NCBI RefSeq assembly: GCF_004000865.1
Contig: NZ_BIMB01000042.1
Span: 1-62,587, forward strand
Source of the DNA: Paenibacillus elgii NBRC 100335
GTDB taxonomy: Bacteria > Bacillota > Bacilli > Paenibacillales > NBRC-103111
Length of the DNA stretch: 62,587 nucleotides
Direction of reading: 5' to 3'
Numbering within the stretch: the first letter of the stretch is position 1; every line of letters begins with the position of its first letter. The notes under the pieces were generated by a model. It had not been told where the DNA came from, ran no database searches, and saw nothing but the letters and a program-made list of their open reading frames with translations. Below, piece by piece: positions 1 through 8,177 of the stretch. The translations under genes and the position numbers were made by a program.

Positions 1-1447
1 CCGCCGGCTCTGCCGCCTGCACGGCACCCCCTCCGCGAAGCGCCTCCACGCGCAGCCGCAGGTCCGCATTGGGCGAGTCCGGCCGGGAACGCAGCAAATC
101 GCGGTCGCTTAGCAGCGCGGCCAACTCACAGGCCAGCCCGCCAAGCCTAAGCGGCACCGCCCGCAGCATCATATGCGCAAGCCGAGGCGATACACCGAGA
201 TCAGCCATACAGCGGCCATGCGGGGTAATCGCTCCGTCGTCTCCCCGTGCGCCGAGCTGCTTCAGAAGCGCGACCGCCTGACCGTAGGCCGCTGCAGGCG
301 GCGGCGTCAGCCAAGCGAGCCGCGCCGGCTCCGCGACGCCCCAAGCGGCAAGCTCAAGCGCAAGCGCGGCCAGATCCGCTTCCATGATCTCGGGCGCCCG
401 GTGAGGCACCAGCCGGCGTTCCTCCTGCTCCGTCCAGAGCCGGTAGCACACACCGGGAGCCGTACGTCCGGCCCGTCCGCGGCGCTGGTCCGCCGAATCC
501 CGCGAAACGGTGACCGTCTCCAGCCGCGTCATGCCTGTCCGGGGCGAGAACCGCGGCACACGCATCCGGCCGCCGTCGACGACGATACGCACCCCTTCTA
601 CGGTTAAGCTCGATTCGGCGATGGAGGTGGCGAGCACAATCTTGCGCTGCCCCGGTACGCTCGGCGCAATGGCCGCGTCCTGCTCCCCTTGAGCAAGCTG
701 CCCGTACAAAGGAGCGATCCGCACCTGCGGACCGAGTCCCGCTTCAAGCAGCAGCCGTTCCACGCGCCGAATTTCACCCGCTCCGGGCAAGAACGCCAAC
801 AAATCCCCTTCTTCGGCGGCCAGCGCCTGACGGATGCACGCGGCGACCGTCGGCTCCAGCTTTCCTTCCACAGGCTTGCTTAAATACCGCGTCTCCACGG
901 GATAACTGCGGCCCTCGCTGACTACAACCGGCGCATCGCGCATCAGCGCGGCGACCGGAGCCGCGTCCAGCGTTGCCGACATGACCAGGATGCGCAGGTC
1001 GTCCCGCAGCACCGCTTGCGACTCCAGCGCAAACGCCAAGCCCAGATCCGCGTGCAAGCTTCGTTCATGGAATTCGTCAAAAATAACGACGGCCACGTCC
1101 TCAAGCGCGGGATCGGCCTGCAGCAGGCGTGTGAGCACGCCTTCCGTGATGACTTCGATGCGCGTTTTCGGTCCGACCTTCGTATCTAACCGGACCCGGT
1201 AACCCACCGTTTCGCCGACCTGTTCTCCGAGCCGGGACGCCATGTACCGGGCCGCGGCTCGCGCAGCCAGCCGGCGCGGCTCCAGCATCATAATTTTGCG
1301 TCCGGCCACCCATGGCTCTTCCAGCAGCGCTAGCGGCACGCGGGTTGTCTTGCCTGCACCGGGCGGCGCTACCAGCACGGCATTCGTATGCTCGTCCAGC
1401 TTCTCTTTCAACTGCGTTAAAACGCGATCTATCGGCAGTTCTCCCAT
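1..1447 (-). CDS. hrpB: ATP-dependent helicase HrpB, N-terminal part (cut by window edge)
   Basis: DEAH-box RNA/DNA helicase of the HrpB family; its role in Firmicutes is poorly known. The frame stays open from an ATG at 1447 to the window edge, giving about 482 residues of a family usually near 820-840, so the C-terminus is missing. Visible motifs are Walker A (APPGAGKTT, near residue 35), EPRRLAAR, the DEFHER form of the DEAH box, and MSATLD. The start follows a GGAG-type site in GTTGGAGTGAACGAAT. It lies downstream of the chromate-transport pair, separated by a terminator, so it is probably transcribed separately. The family is clear; the cellular function is not. Confidence 0.9.
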   Translation of the reverse strand, partial: MGELPIDRVLTQLKEKLDEHTNAVLVAPPGAGKTTRVPLALLEEPWVAGRKIMMLEPRRLAARAAARYMASRLGEQVGETVGYRVRLDTKVGPKTRIEVITEGVLTRLLQADPALEDVAVVIFDEFHERSLHADLGLAFALESQAVLRDDLRILVMSATLDAAPVAALMRDAPVVVSEGRSYPVETRYLSKPVEGKLEPTVAACIRQALAAEEGDLLAFLPGAGEIRRVERLLLEAGLGPQVRIAPLYGQLAQGEQDAAIAPSVPGQRKIVLATSIAESSLTVEGVRIVVDGGRMRVPRFSPRTGMTRLETVTVSRDSADQRRGRAGRTAPGVCYRLWTEQEERRLVPHRAPEIMEADLAALALELAAWGVAEPARLAWLTPPPAAAYGQAVALLKQLGARGDDGAITPHGRCMADLGVSPRLAHMMLRAVPLRLGGLACELAALLSDRDLLRSRPDSPNADLRLRVEALRGGGAVQAAEPA

Positions 1448-1507
1448 ATTCGTTCACTCCAACGTACGGCAAATTCGGTTTTTATTGTACCACAACCGCA
1501 CAAAGAA

Positions 1508-1524
1508 AGCCCCTTAACGGGGCT
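1508..1524 (-). terminator. Terminator after the chromate transporter pair
   Basis: On the minus strand AGCCCC pairs with GGGGCT around a five-base loop and is followed by TTTCTTT. It sits 20 bases beyond the stop of the downstream chr gene and before the hrpB start, so it separates the two transcription units. Confidence 0.8.
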
Positions 1525-1544
1525 GAGCTTGTACGATTCTCGAT

Positions 1545-2081
1545 TTATTGGAAGAAAGCAATCCCCAGAACGCCCGAGAGGACGATCACCGCAAGCGGAT
1601 GCAGACGGTATTTGATCAACGCGCCGAGACATACCGCCAAAATAATCATCATCCCGACCGTATGCCAGCTCATCCAATCGGCTCCGCTTCCCGGCAAGCT
1701 GAAGTGAATCGCCGCGTATACGATCATCCCGGTCACCACCGGCTTCAGCCCGTAGAACGTCGTTTTGACCCACGGCCGCTGCTGCATCCGGAAAAAGAAC
1801 GCGGCGATGAACACGATAATTGCCAGCGACGGCAGCACCATGCCGAGCGTCGACAGGATCGCTCCGGGAACGCCGGCGGCTTCGTAGCCGATCAAGGTGG
1901 CGCTGTTCGTCGCGATCGGTCCCGGAGCCATCCCTGCCAACGCGACGGTATCCGTAAACTGCCGCTCCTCCATCCAGCCGTTGAGCAGCACCTCATGCCG
2001 AATCAGCGGAATCATCGCATACCCTCCGCCGAACGAGACAAGACCGATTTTAAGAAATACCGCAAACAAGCTCCATAGCAT
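1545..2081 (-). CDS. Short-chain chromate transporter (CHR family), second half
   Basis: About 178-residue membrane protein with the CHR signature FGGGYAMIP near its N-terminus and roughly five to six hydrophobic segments. CHR proteins are proposed proton-coupled chromate/sulfate efflux carriers. Long family members are fusions of two such halves; short ones act as pairs encoded by adjacent genes, as with Bacillus subtilis ywrB/ywrA. An in-frame GTG at 2090 would extend the protein by three residues, but the GGGG site upstream is better spaced (8 bases) from the ATG at 2081. The gene begins 15 bases after its partner stops and is followed by a clear terminator. Chromate as the natural substrate is inference. 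Confidence 0.88.
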   Translation of the reverse strand: MLWSLFAVFLKIGLVSFGGGYAMIPLIRHEVLLNGWMEERQFTDTVALAGMAPGPIATNSATLIGYEAAGVPGAILSTLGMVLPSLAIIVFIAAFFFRMQQRPWVKTTFYGLKPVVTGMIVYAAIHFSLPGSGADWMSWHTVGMMIILAVCLGALIKYRLHPLAVIVLSGVLGIAFFQ

Positions 2082-2096
2082 AACCGTCACCCCGTT

Positions 2097-2747
2097 CTAA
2101 ATCCCGTCTGCAATAAAGTAATCCGCATATTTATAGCCATTTCCGGCAGTTGGAGGCTCCTCGTCCTTAGTTTCGAACACGCGGTAACCGAGCTTTCGTT
2201 TGATGCGGACAAGCAAATGCCCGATCACGAGTCCGATCACAATAACCAGCATCGGATGCACATGAAAAACAAGCAGCAGTACGACCGTGAAAGCCGCCGT
2301 AGCCAGCGTCGTACGGTCCACGACGGAGCTTTTCCCCATGTTATACGCCGAAATGATGATCAAGGCGGCAATCGCCGCTTGAATGCCTTGAAAAGCCGCT
2401 GCCACTTTCGGCAAGTCATAAATCTCCCGAAACACAAGACTCAGCAAAAATACGATCAAAAAAGCCGGCAGCGTCATTCCGCCGACCGCAACCGCAGCCC
2501 CCGGCACCCCGGCCAGCCGGTAACCGATGAACGCCGCCGCATTGACGCCTACACCGCCCGGAGCCGATCCGGCTATCGACAAGACGCCGCTCATCTCATG
2601 AGGTTCGATCCATCGCCGTTTGCCGACGACCTCCCGTTCCATAACAGGGATCATCGCGTAGCCGCCGCCGAACGTGACCGGACTGATTTTGCAGAAGGTC
2701 CAAAAGATCGCCCCCAACGGCCTCAGTTTTTTCAGCCATGATTTCAT
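2097..2747 (-). CDS. Short-chain chromate transporter (CHR family), first half
   Basis: 216-residue partner of the following gene, also with FGGGYAMIP and the GSAPGGVGVNAAAFIGY segment typical of the CHR family. Hydrophobic helices are followed by a hydrophilic tail of about 45 residues (from KRKLGYRVF onward) absent from the partner. The ATG follows a GGGGGGAG site. Being the first gene of a two-gene operon and slightly divergent from its partner fits an antiparallel two-subunit transporter of the short CHR type. Chromate resistance is the family name; the physiological substrate cannot be read from sequence. Confidence 0.88.
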   Translation of the reverse strand: MKSWLKKLRPLGAIFWTFCKISPVTFGGGYAMIPVMEREVVGKRRWIEPHEMSGVLSIAGSAPGGVGVNAAAFIGYRLAGVPGAAVAVGGMTLPAFLIVFLLSLVFREIYDLPKVAAAFQGIQAAIAALIIISAYNMGKSSVVDRTTLATAAFTVVLLLVFHVHPMLVIVIGLVIGHLLVRIKRKLGYRVFETKDEEPPTAGNGYKYADYFIADGI

Positions 2748-2972
2748 CTTGCTCCCCCCGTTCCCCGTTGTCCTTTTAAGTATACCTCACTTTAATTCAT
2801 TTTGGAATAATGTTTTCATCCATTTTCCTGAGCGATCCACAAAGTAAACGAAAGCGACCTATTGAATGAGCCGTACTTTACCGAGTATCCCTCAGTTTCA
2901 ATCACAATGGAATTATGTTTATAATATCGATCCGAATACATTGAATTTCTGAGCAAACAAGACCAACAAAAA

Positions 2973-2999
2973 AGACCCGGATCGTCCACATCCGCGTCT
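2973..2999 (-). terminator. Terminator after the YmaF-like gene
   Basis: Minus-strand stem AGACGCGGAT / ATCCGGGTCT (9 of 10 pairs) followed by TTTTTTG, about 20 bases beyond the stop of the YmaF-like gene. The rest of 2767-2972 shows no convincing gene. Confidence 0.85.
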
Positions 3000-3020
3000 G
3001 AAAAAGATACTCTATGGCTT

Positions 3021-3419
3021 TTACCAGCCCGGAGGCTCGTAGCCGATCCCCGGTCCCGTCCGTCCGGCAAATTTGTGCGTGTGCCTTTTGATCGATAGCA
3101 CGGTCTTGTAATAATTTTGCTTAAACTCGAACGGCTCGTCGTCCGTCTGCGCGTCGATCTCATGATAATGAGAGCCGTCCGGCAGCGTAATCGGCGGTCC
3201 CGTCATCCCGATGAAACGGTGAAAGTGGCCCATGGCCAGTTTCGTATGCCCCTGATACCTGTGCACGTGCCCATCCGTTCCGTCTCCGTTCACGGCATAG
3301 ACGAACATCTCGACGCCATGGAAATGCCCCAGTGCCACGGAGGTCCAGCCAATGAACGCGTGGGCATGAGCCGGCGGCAGCGGAACGTACGGTACCGGCG
3401 GAAGCGGACAAACAGACAT
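3021..3419 (-). CDS. YmaF family protein, histidine-rich, unknown function
   Basis: 132-residue protein resembling the YmaF family, named from Bacillus subtilis and of no known function. It is rich in regularly spaced histidines: HAHAF near residue 18, ALGHFHG, HVHRYQGHT, AMGHFHRF, SHYHE and KRHTHKFAGRTG. Such HxH and GHFH repeats could bind metal, but this is inference. The start follows AAGGGGAGAG with 7 bases spacing. It has its own terminator. The neighbours are small unrelated genes, so context does not inform function. Confidence 0.75.
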   Translation of the reverse strand: MSVCPLPPVPYVPLPPAHAHAFIGWTSVALGHFHGVEMFVYAVNGDGTDGHVHRYQGHTKLAMGHFHRFIGMTGPPITLPDGSHYHEIDAQTDDEPFEFKQNYYKTVLSIKRHTHKFAGRTGPGIGYEPPGW

Positions 3420-3482
3420 AAAAGCGCTCTCCCCTTCGCTTTTTTATCTTAGACGCTACAGGATACGCAGGGAGAGGCACGA

Positions 3483-3707
3483 TTATTTCTGTTCCGACTT
3501 CGCTGCTGCCGGATTGACGATTTCCTTGACCCGGCCGACTTGTCCGTCCGTCAAACGCACCTTGATGCCGTGCGGATGCGTCGCCGAATTCGTCAGCAGA
3601 TCCTTCACGATGCCGCGCGTCAGCTTTCCCGTCCGCTGATCCTGCTTCAGGACGATAAGTACCTCGGCGCCTGGAAAAACGTTCGCACGCTTGCATCCGT
3701 CACTCAT
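3483..3707 (-). CDS. ywbE: YwbE family protein (DUF2196)
   Basis: 74-residue protein closely matching the YwbE/DUF2196 family, with the hallmark VLKQDQRTGKLTRGIV, followed by HPHGIKVRL and DGQVGRVK. The sequence has a small beta-barrel, KOW-like look, suggesting nucleic-acid or ribosome contact, but no function is established. Its ATG overlaps the stop of the upstream 62-residue membrane protein (ATGA), so the two are translationally coupled. Confidence 0.85.
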   Translation of the reverse strand: MSDGCKRANVFPGAEVLIVLKQDQRTGKLTRGIVKDLLTNSATHPHGIKVRLTDGQVGRVKEIVNPAAAKSEQK

Positions 3708-3892
3708 CCGTACTGCACCGGCAGCTCAAGCCAGCCCTGAAAAATGGCGTAATAGAACACGAATGCGCTTACGAGGCCCAGAATTGTAAAGCTGATGGCA
3801 AGTCCCTTTTTTTTCTGAAACAGCCACACGAAAGCCAAGCTGAAAAACGTGCCCATAACAAGCAAGCAAACAATCAAAATGATAGTTGCCAT
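3704..3892 (-). CDS. Small membrane protein, unknown
   Basis: 62 residues with two hydrophobic segments: residues 2-25 (beginning ATIILIVCLLVM) and about 30-52 (beginning LAISFTILGLVS), joined by a short basic loop (QKKKG). This predicts a two-helix hairpin with the loop inside. The ATG lies 14 bases after AAAGGGG, longer than ideal, but no better start exists. The stop overlaps the start of ywbE (ATGA). I do not recognise the family; coding status is supported by the coupling and the membrane-like composition. Confidence 0.6.
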   Translation of the reverse strand: MATIILIVCLLVMGTFFSLAFVWLFQKKKGLAISFTILGLVSAFVFYYAIFQGWLELPVQYG

Positions 3893-4060
3893 AGCTTCTG
3901 TTCAAACCCCTTTCGAACCAACAGTATAGTTTAACCGTTTGCTTACCAAAATACCACAATTTCCAACGGAAAAACACTCCGCTGCTGCGATAACCTTGAC
4001 AATTTCATGAAACGGCCGCTGCTATACCGCCTCCTCTCCTCCAAATTAGTAAAAAAAAAG

Positions 4061-4087
4061 AGAGGCGTCCACTCGGCGGGACGCGCT
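4061..4087 (-). terminator. Terminator after the cytochrome c gene
   Basis: Minus-strand stem GCGTCC / GGACGC with an eight-base loop, followed by CTCTC and a run of nine T. It begins just beyond the cytochrome stop codon. Confidence 0.85.
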
Positions 4088-4095
4088 CCCTTCGG

Positions 4096-4443
4096 TTACT
4101 TCTTGGCGGACAACCATTCCGTCAATGCCTGAATTTCCGGCTCCTTCAACGTAGTTTTGTAGGCGGGCATCCCCCCGCCTCCGTTCTGAATCTTGGCCGT
4201 GATTTGCTCTTGGCTCAGCTTGGCCCCCGTTTTCTGAAGATTGGGACCGACTTTGCCCGAGAGATCGGCCCCGTGACAGGAGACGCAGTTCGCCTTGTAA
4301 ATCGCCTCCGCGCTAGACGCTTCGCCGGTTGCCGATTTGGAGGGGGCGTTCGCCGGCGCACCGCTTTTGCCCCCGCCGCAAGCCGTTATAAGTCCGGCTA
4401 ACAACAGCAATCCGACCGCCAATGGGATCCAGGCTCGCTTCAT
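4096..4443 (-). CDS. Lipoprotein c-type cytochrome (c551-like)
   Basis: About 115 residues. A signal peptide ends in a lipobox (LITAC), so the mature protein should be anchored outside the membrane by an N-terminal lipid. A Gly/Ala/Ser-rich linker leads to one class I cytochrome c domain with the haem motif CVSCH and a likely axial methionine in GGGGMPAYK. Such small cytochromes carry electrons to a terminal oxidase. An in-frame GTG at 4455 is possible, but AGGTGG is best spaced (8 bases) for the ATG at 4443. It is divergent from the FixH-like gene and near copper-handling genes, which fits a respiratory role. Confidence 0.88.
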   Translation of the reverse strand: MKRAWIPLAVGLLLLAGLITACGGGKSGAPANAPSKSATGEASSAEAIYKANCVSCHGADLSGKVGPNLQKTGAKLSQEQITAKIQNGGGGMPAYKTTLKEPEIQALTEWLSAKK

Positions 4444-4535
4444 GACCATTACCACCTTTGTTTTGAGGAATATTGGAGCTTGGCCCGGGATACATATGAA
4501 ACGATATGACCCGGAAAGGCAGGGATACGGCCGCT

Positions 4536-4964
4536 ATGCCCAACACCGCTTGGCTTCGCCTCTTCGGCCTTGGCGCCATAATCGTCCTGGGGATTGGGTT
4601 CGGCTTCCGGCAATTCGCCGCCACCTCCCCGCAGTTCCCGCCGGTCTCGGATTTTATGGTAGAAGGCTATCGGATTCAAGTGTCGCTTCACCCGAGCCCG
4701 GCCACAGCGCTGAAGCCTGCCACGTTTACCGTCACGCTTCGGGACGCAGCGGGCCGGCCGGTGAGCGGCGCGACCGGGGCCGCCACCATCTCGATGCCGC
4801 AAATGCTATGCGGCGCGAGCCCCTTTACCCTGACGGAAACGAAGGCCGGTATATACGTCGGCGAAGGCATTCCGCTTATGCCGGGCTCGTCCGCTGCCGA
4901 CGTGACGATAACGTCCGGAGACAAATCGCTCCGGGTCCGGTTTCCTTTTGCCGCCGTCCGCTAA
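4536..4964 (+). CDS. FixH/YtkA-like membrane-anchored protein
   Basis: The only plus-strand gene called. About 142 residues: an N-terminal membrane anchor (WLRLFGLGAIIVLGIGFGF) followed by an extracytoplasmic immunoglobulin-like domain (YRIQVSLHPSPA... FTVTLRDAAGRPVSGA... ISMPQM) as in YtkA-like and FixH/CcoH proteins, which assist copper-haem oxidase assembly. A conserved-looking MPQM/C segment could bind copper. An upstream in-frame ATG at 4506 lacks a good site; AGGCAGGG precedes the ATG at 4536. It is divergent from cytochrome c and convergent with safE, with its own terminator. The oxidase-assembly role is inference from family and neighbours. Confidence 0.72.
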   Translation: MPNTAWLRLFGLGAIIVLGIGFGFRQFAATSPQFPPVSDFMVEGYRIQVSLHPSPATALKPATFTVTLRDAAGRPVSGATGAATISMPQMLCGASPFTLTETKAGIYVGEGIPLMPGSSAADVTITSGDKSLRVRFPFAAVR

Positions 4965-5004
4965 TTTCCGGTTTTTCCCTTGCCTGCCTTCACTGTATCG
5001 GATC

Positions 5005-5034
5005 GCCCGGCGCCTGCCTATGACTCCCCCGGGC
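5005..5034 (+). terminator. Terminator after the FixH-like gene
   Basis: Plus-strand GCCCGG / CCGGGC stem with an 18-base loop, followed by TATTTTT. It lies between the convergent FixH-like and SafE-type genes. Confidence 0.65.
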
Positions 5035-5084
5035 TATTTTTCACTTCATTTATGACGGTTTTGAGGACAATCCCTTACAATTTA

Positions 5085-5771
5085 TTACCAAAGCCAGGGG
5101 TGAACACTGGGAATCCATCCGGCCGCAGCCAAGCCCCGCAGGACGGACAGCACTCCGATCCAGACGGCAACGAATTGGCCGGCTATGGCGGCCTTGCTCC
5201 GCAGCCGCTTGTTCAATTTGCCCGCAAACAGCCCGACGGAAACCAGCGCAGGCACGGTGCCCAGACCGAACAGCAGCATAAGCAGCAAGCCATGCAGCGG
5301 ACTTGCGCTCGCCGCCGCATTCATTTCCATGGCATAGGTCAATCCGCAGGGAAGGAATCCGAGCAGCAGACCGCTTACGAACGCGGCTCCGGCCTCCTCA
5401 GCCGTCCGGTACCGTGCCGTAAGCCCCCGGACAAGCGGCAGCCGATGCGGGTCCAGTCTATGCAGCGGGAGGGCGGTACGCCGCAAAGCCCACAGCAAAA
5501 TAAGACAGCCGCCCAATAAGCTCGCTGTCCCCTGCACATTCGCCAGCTTCCCCGCACCGTCGACGAACGAGCCGACCGTGCCCATAAACGCCCCGAGCGC
5601 GGCGTAGGTTACAATCCGGCCGGCATTGTAAGCCAGAACGGAACGCAGCGGACTCCCCTTCGCTTGCAGCGCAAAGCCGGAGACGGTCGCGCCGCACATT
5701 CCGATGCAGTGCGGGGCGCCGAGCAATCCGGCAAGCCAAGCCAGCGTGAGATCATGAACGCCGATCGCCAT
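5085..5771 (-). CDS. SafE/TauE-like (UreH/DsbD_2-type) membrane protein
   Basis: 228 residues, about six membrane segments. Two cysteine motifs mark the sulfite-exporter-like/cytochrome-biogenesis family found beside copper ATPases: GAPHCIGMCG near residue 20 and LGFLPCGLTYAM near 137. Relatives act in copper delivery to cbb3-type oxidases or in moving reducing equivalents across the membrane. The gene begins 38 bases after the copper ATPase, so they form an operon. The paired cysteines fit either Cu(I) transfer or thiol relay; sequence alone cannot tell which. Confidence 0.8.
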   Translation of the reverse strand: MAIGVHDLTLAWLAGLLGAPHCIGMCGATVSGFALQAKGSPLRSVLAYNAGRIVTYAALGAFMGTVGSFVDGAGKLANVQGTASLLGGCLILLWALRRTALPLHRLDPHRLPLVRGLTARYRTAEEAGAAFVSGLLLGFLPCGLTYAMEMNAAASASPLHGLLLMLLFGLGTVPALVSVGLFAGKLNKRLRSKAAIAGQFVAVWIGVLSVLRGLAAAGWIPSVHPWLW

Positions 5772-5809
5772 CTTCTCTTCCCCGCCTTCTTCTCTTGGAA
5801 TGAAGGGAA

Positions 5810-8032
5810 TTACACCCGTTTCAGCCGAAGTGCGTTAATAATGACCGTCAAAGAGCTTAAAGCCATAGCCGTACACGCCATCCACGGCGCCAAATGGCCG
5901 CTTAAGGCAGCAGGGATCGCCAAAGCATTGTAGCAGAAAGATAACGCCATATTCTGGTAAATATTTGTCATCGTCTTTCGGCTGATCCTCACGGCATCGG
6001 CCATAGCTTTCAAGTCGCTTTTTAACAAATGTACATCAGCTGCTGCCTTGGCTACGTCCGTTCCGTTACCGACGGCTACGCCGATATCTGCGGCCGCGAG
6101 CGCCGGCGCGTCGTTTATACCGTCACCGACCATGGTCACCCGCTTCCCTTGGCTCTGCAGCCGCCGGACGAGCCCGAGCTTTTGGTCTGGAAGCATATCC
6201 GCATAATACCGAACATTCCCAAGCCGTTCCGCAACCGCTTTTGCCGCTGCGGCATGATCTCCGGTCACCAATCGGATGTCCATTCCCTGTTTTTTAAGCT
6301 GGCGCAGTGCCGGTGCCGCCGTCGGCCGAACCGTATCGGCGAGAGCGACGACCCCGGCCGGACGGCCGTCCACCGCCACATAGATCAGCTGCTTCCCCTG
6401 GCTGCGCAGCGGACCGGCAGCCTTTTCCGTTTCCGCAAAAGGGATGCCCAACTCCTCCAGCCAACGCCGAGTCCCTGCGACGATCCCGCGTCCGTGCACC
6501 TCCGCCCGAACCCCGCAGCCGGGAACGGCCAAGAAGCTGCCGCAGTCGGGCACCCGCAATCCCCGCCTCTCGGCCTCATCGACAACCGCTCGCGAGAGCG
6601 GATGCTCGGAGAGCTGTTCCGCACCCGCAAGCTTGCTCAGCAGCGTAGCCTGCGTTTCGCCTTCTGCGGCAATCACATCGGTCACCTTGGGTGTCCCGAA
6701 CGTCACCGTCCCCGTTTTATCGAACAAAAGAATGTCCGTTTGATGAAGCCGCTCCAGTGCGGCCCCTTCCATGTAAACGATGCCCTTCTGAGCCGCACGG
6801 CCCGATGCGACCAGAATGGATACCGGCGTCGCCAGTCCCAAGGCGCATGGACAAGCAATCAGCAGCACGGCAATCGCCTTCTCCAAAGCCCCACCCGCAG
6901 CACCTGGCTCGCCTAATCCGTACCAGTACAAAAAGGTACATACGGCCGTAGCGGCAATGACCGGAACAAACACCGCGGCAATTTTGTCGGCGACGCGCTG
7001 AATCGGCGCTTTCGCATTCTGCGCTTCCTCCACCATCCGAATCATCCGGGCTATCGTGCTTTGACCGGTCGTGCGCAAGACACGGATTTCCAGCACGCCG
7101 GAGCTGTTCAAGGTTCCGCCGATGACGCGGTCTCCTTTTCGCTTCTTAACCGGCATGCTTTCCCCGGTGATTAGCGATTCGTCCACCGCGGATATCCCTT
7201 GCGCGACGATGCCGTCGAGAGGCACCCGCTCGCCGGGACGGACGCGGAGCAGGTCGCCCTCCTTCAGCGTGTCCACCGGAACCCGGCGTTCGCCATCCGG
7301 GGTCAGCATGCAGGCCGTGTCCGTTTGCATCGCATAAAGCTGCGAGAGACTATCTGCCGTGCGCTTCCGGGCGGACGCTTCGATCCATCGGCCAAGCCAT
7401 ACGATCGTAATAATCATGGTACTCGTATCGAAATAGTATGGGCTATGGTGCCCGCTCCCCATCATGGCCTGCCCAGGATGAAACAACAAATAATGACTAT
7501 AAAAAAAGGCGGTTGACGTGCCCAGAACAATCAGCACATCCATATTCGCGCTTCCGTTTTTCAAAGCTTCGTAGGCCCGAATGTAAAAAGGGAGACCGAA
7601 ACCGAACTGCACCGGAACGGCAAGCGCAAGCTGAAACCATGGGTTCGCCAGCAGCTCGGGCACCCAGGGCGAGGAAGAGGCCGCATGATGCGGGATCATC
7701 GCCCAGAAGAAAGGCAGCGTAAAAGCAAGCGAAAGCAGGAACATTGCCCGGCTGCGACGAATTTCTAAACCGCTTTCGGCGGCTGACTTGCCATCGTCCG
7801 AATTCAGCAGGCGGACGCCAAATCCGAGCTGCGCGATCCGGGCTTCGATCTGCTCTGTCCGCACCTGCTTCGCATCCAGCAAGACGACCGCCCGCTCCAA
7901 AGCAACATTGACGCTGACCTCCGCCACACCTTCCATTTTGCCGACCGCCTTCTCGATGCGCGCGGCGCAAGCCGCGCACGTCATACCGGTAACATGCAGC
8001 GTAATCCGGCTCAAATCCGCTTGTCCGCTCAT
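5810..8032 (-). CDS. copA: Copper-translocating P1B-type ATPase
   Basis: 740 residues. One N-terminal heavy-metal domain with GMTCAACAAR (Cys19, Cys22), then eight expected membrane helices, the CPC ion site (ACPCALGLATP), the phosphorylated aspartate in DKTGTVT, the SEHPL motif, and GDGINDAP. The Cu(I) signatures YN (FCYNALA) and MxxSS (MALSS) are present near the C-terminus, so Cu(I) is the likely ion. It may be a detoxifying CopA or a slow exporter of the FixI/CcoI kind that supplies oxidase assembly. The adjacent SafE-type and FixH-like genes favour the latter, but no oxidase subunit is in view. Confidence 0.93.
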   Translation of the reverse strand: MSGQADLSRITLHVTGMTCAACAARIEKAVGKMEGVAEVSVNVALERAVVLLDAKQVRTEQIEARIAQLGFGVRLLNSDDGKSAAESGLEIRRSRAMFLLSLAFTLPFFWAMIPHHAASSSPWVPELLANPWFQLALAVPVQFGFGLPFYIRAYEALKNGSANMDVLIVLGTSTAFFYSHYLLFHPGQAMMGSGHHSPYYFDTSTMIITIVWLGRWIEASARKRTADSLSQLYAMQTDTACMLTPDGERRVPVDTLKEGDLLRVRPGERVPLDGIVAQGISAVDESLITGESMPVKKRKGDRVIGGTLNSSGVLEIRVLRTTGQSTIARMIRMVEEAQNAKAPIQRVADKIAAVFVPVIAATAVCTFLYWYGLGEPGAAGGALEKAIAVLLIACPCALGLATPVSILVASGRAAQKGIVYMEGAALERLHQTDILLFDKTGTVTFGTPKVTDVIAAEGETQATLLSKLAGAEQLSEHPLSRAVVDEAERRGLRVPDCGSFLAVPGCGVRAEVHGRGIVAGTRRWLEELGIPFAETEKAAGPLRSQGKQLIYVAVDGRPAGVVALADTVRPTAAPALRQLKKQGMDIRLVTGDHAAAAKAVAERLGNVRYYADMLPDQKLGLVRRLQSQGKRVTMVGDGINDAPALAAADIGVAVGNGTDVAKAAADVHLLKSDLKAMADAVRISRKTMTNIYQNMALSFCYNALAIPAALSGHLAPWMACTAMALSSLTVIINALRLKRV

Positions 8033-8119
8033 TCGCGTCTCACTCCATTCCGATCGGGGCTCCAGCAGCCGGTCATCGTTAAACTATATGGACGAGCGGC
8101 AGTTTTCATGACAAAGAAA

Positions 8120-8159
8120 CGCGGCCGCCCCCTGTGAAAAGAAACGGAGAGCAGCCGCG
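8120..8159 (-). terminator. Terminator ending the hscC operon
   Basis: Minus-strand stem CGCGGC / GCCGCG with a long loop, followed by TTTCTTT. It lies just after the last DUF1266 gene and before copA, isolating the chaperone operon from the copper genes. Confidence 0.6.
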
Positions 8160-8177
8160 CTGAATCGTTTTTTGAAC

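Noticed and set aside
1101..1472. Minus-strand frame inside hrpB
   Set aside because: Shifted frame within the helicase gene; Arg/Gly-rich translation.
2816..3163. Minus-strand frame overlapping the YmaF-like gene
   Set aside because: Its 5' part is a shadow of the YmaF-like gene, and the 3' part (about 41 residues starting with MYSDRYYKHN) has no ribosome site and lies across the terminator.
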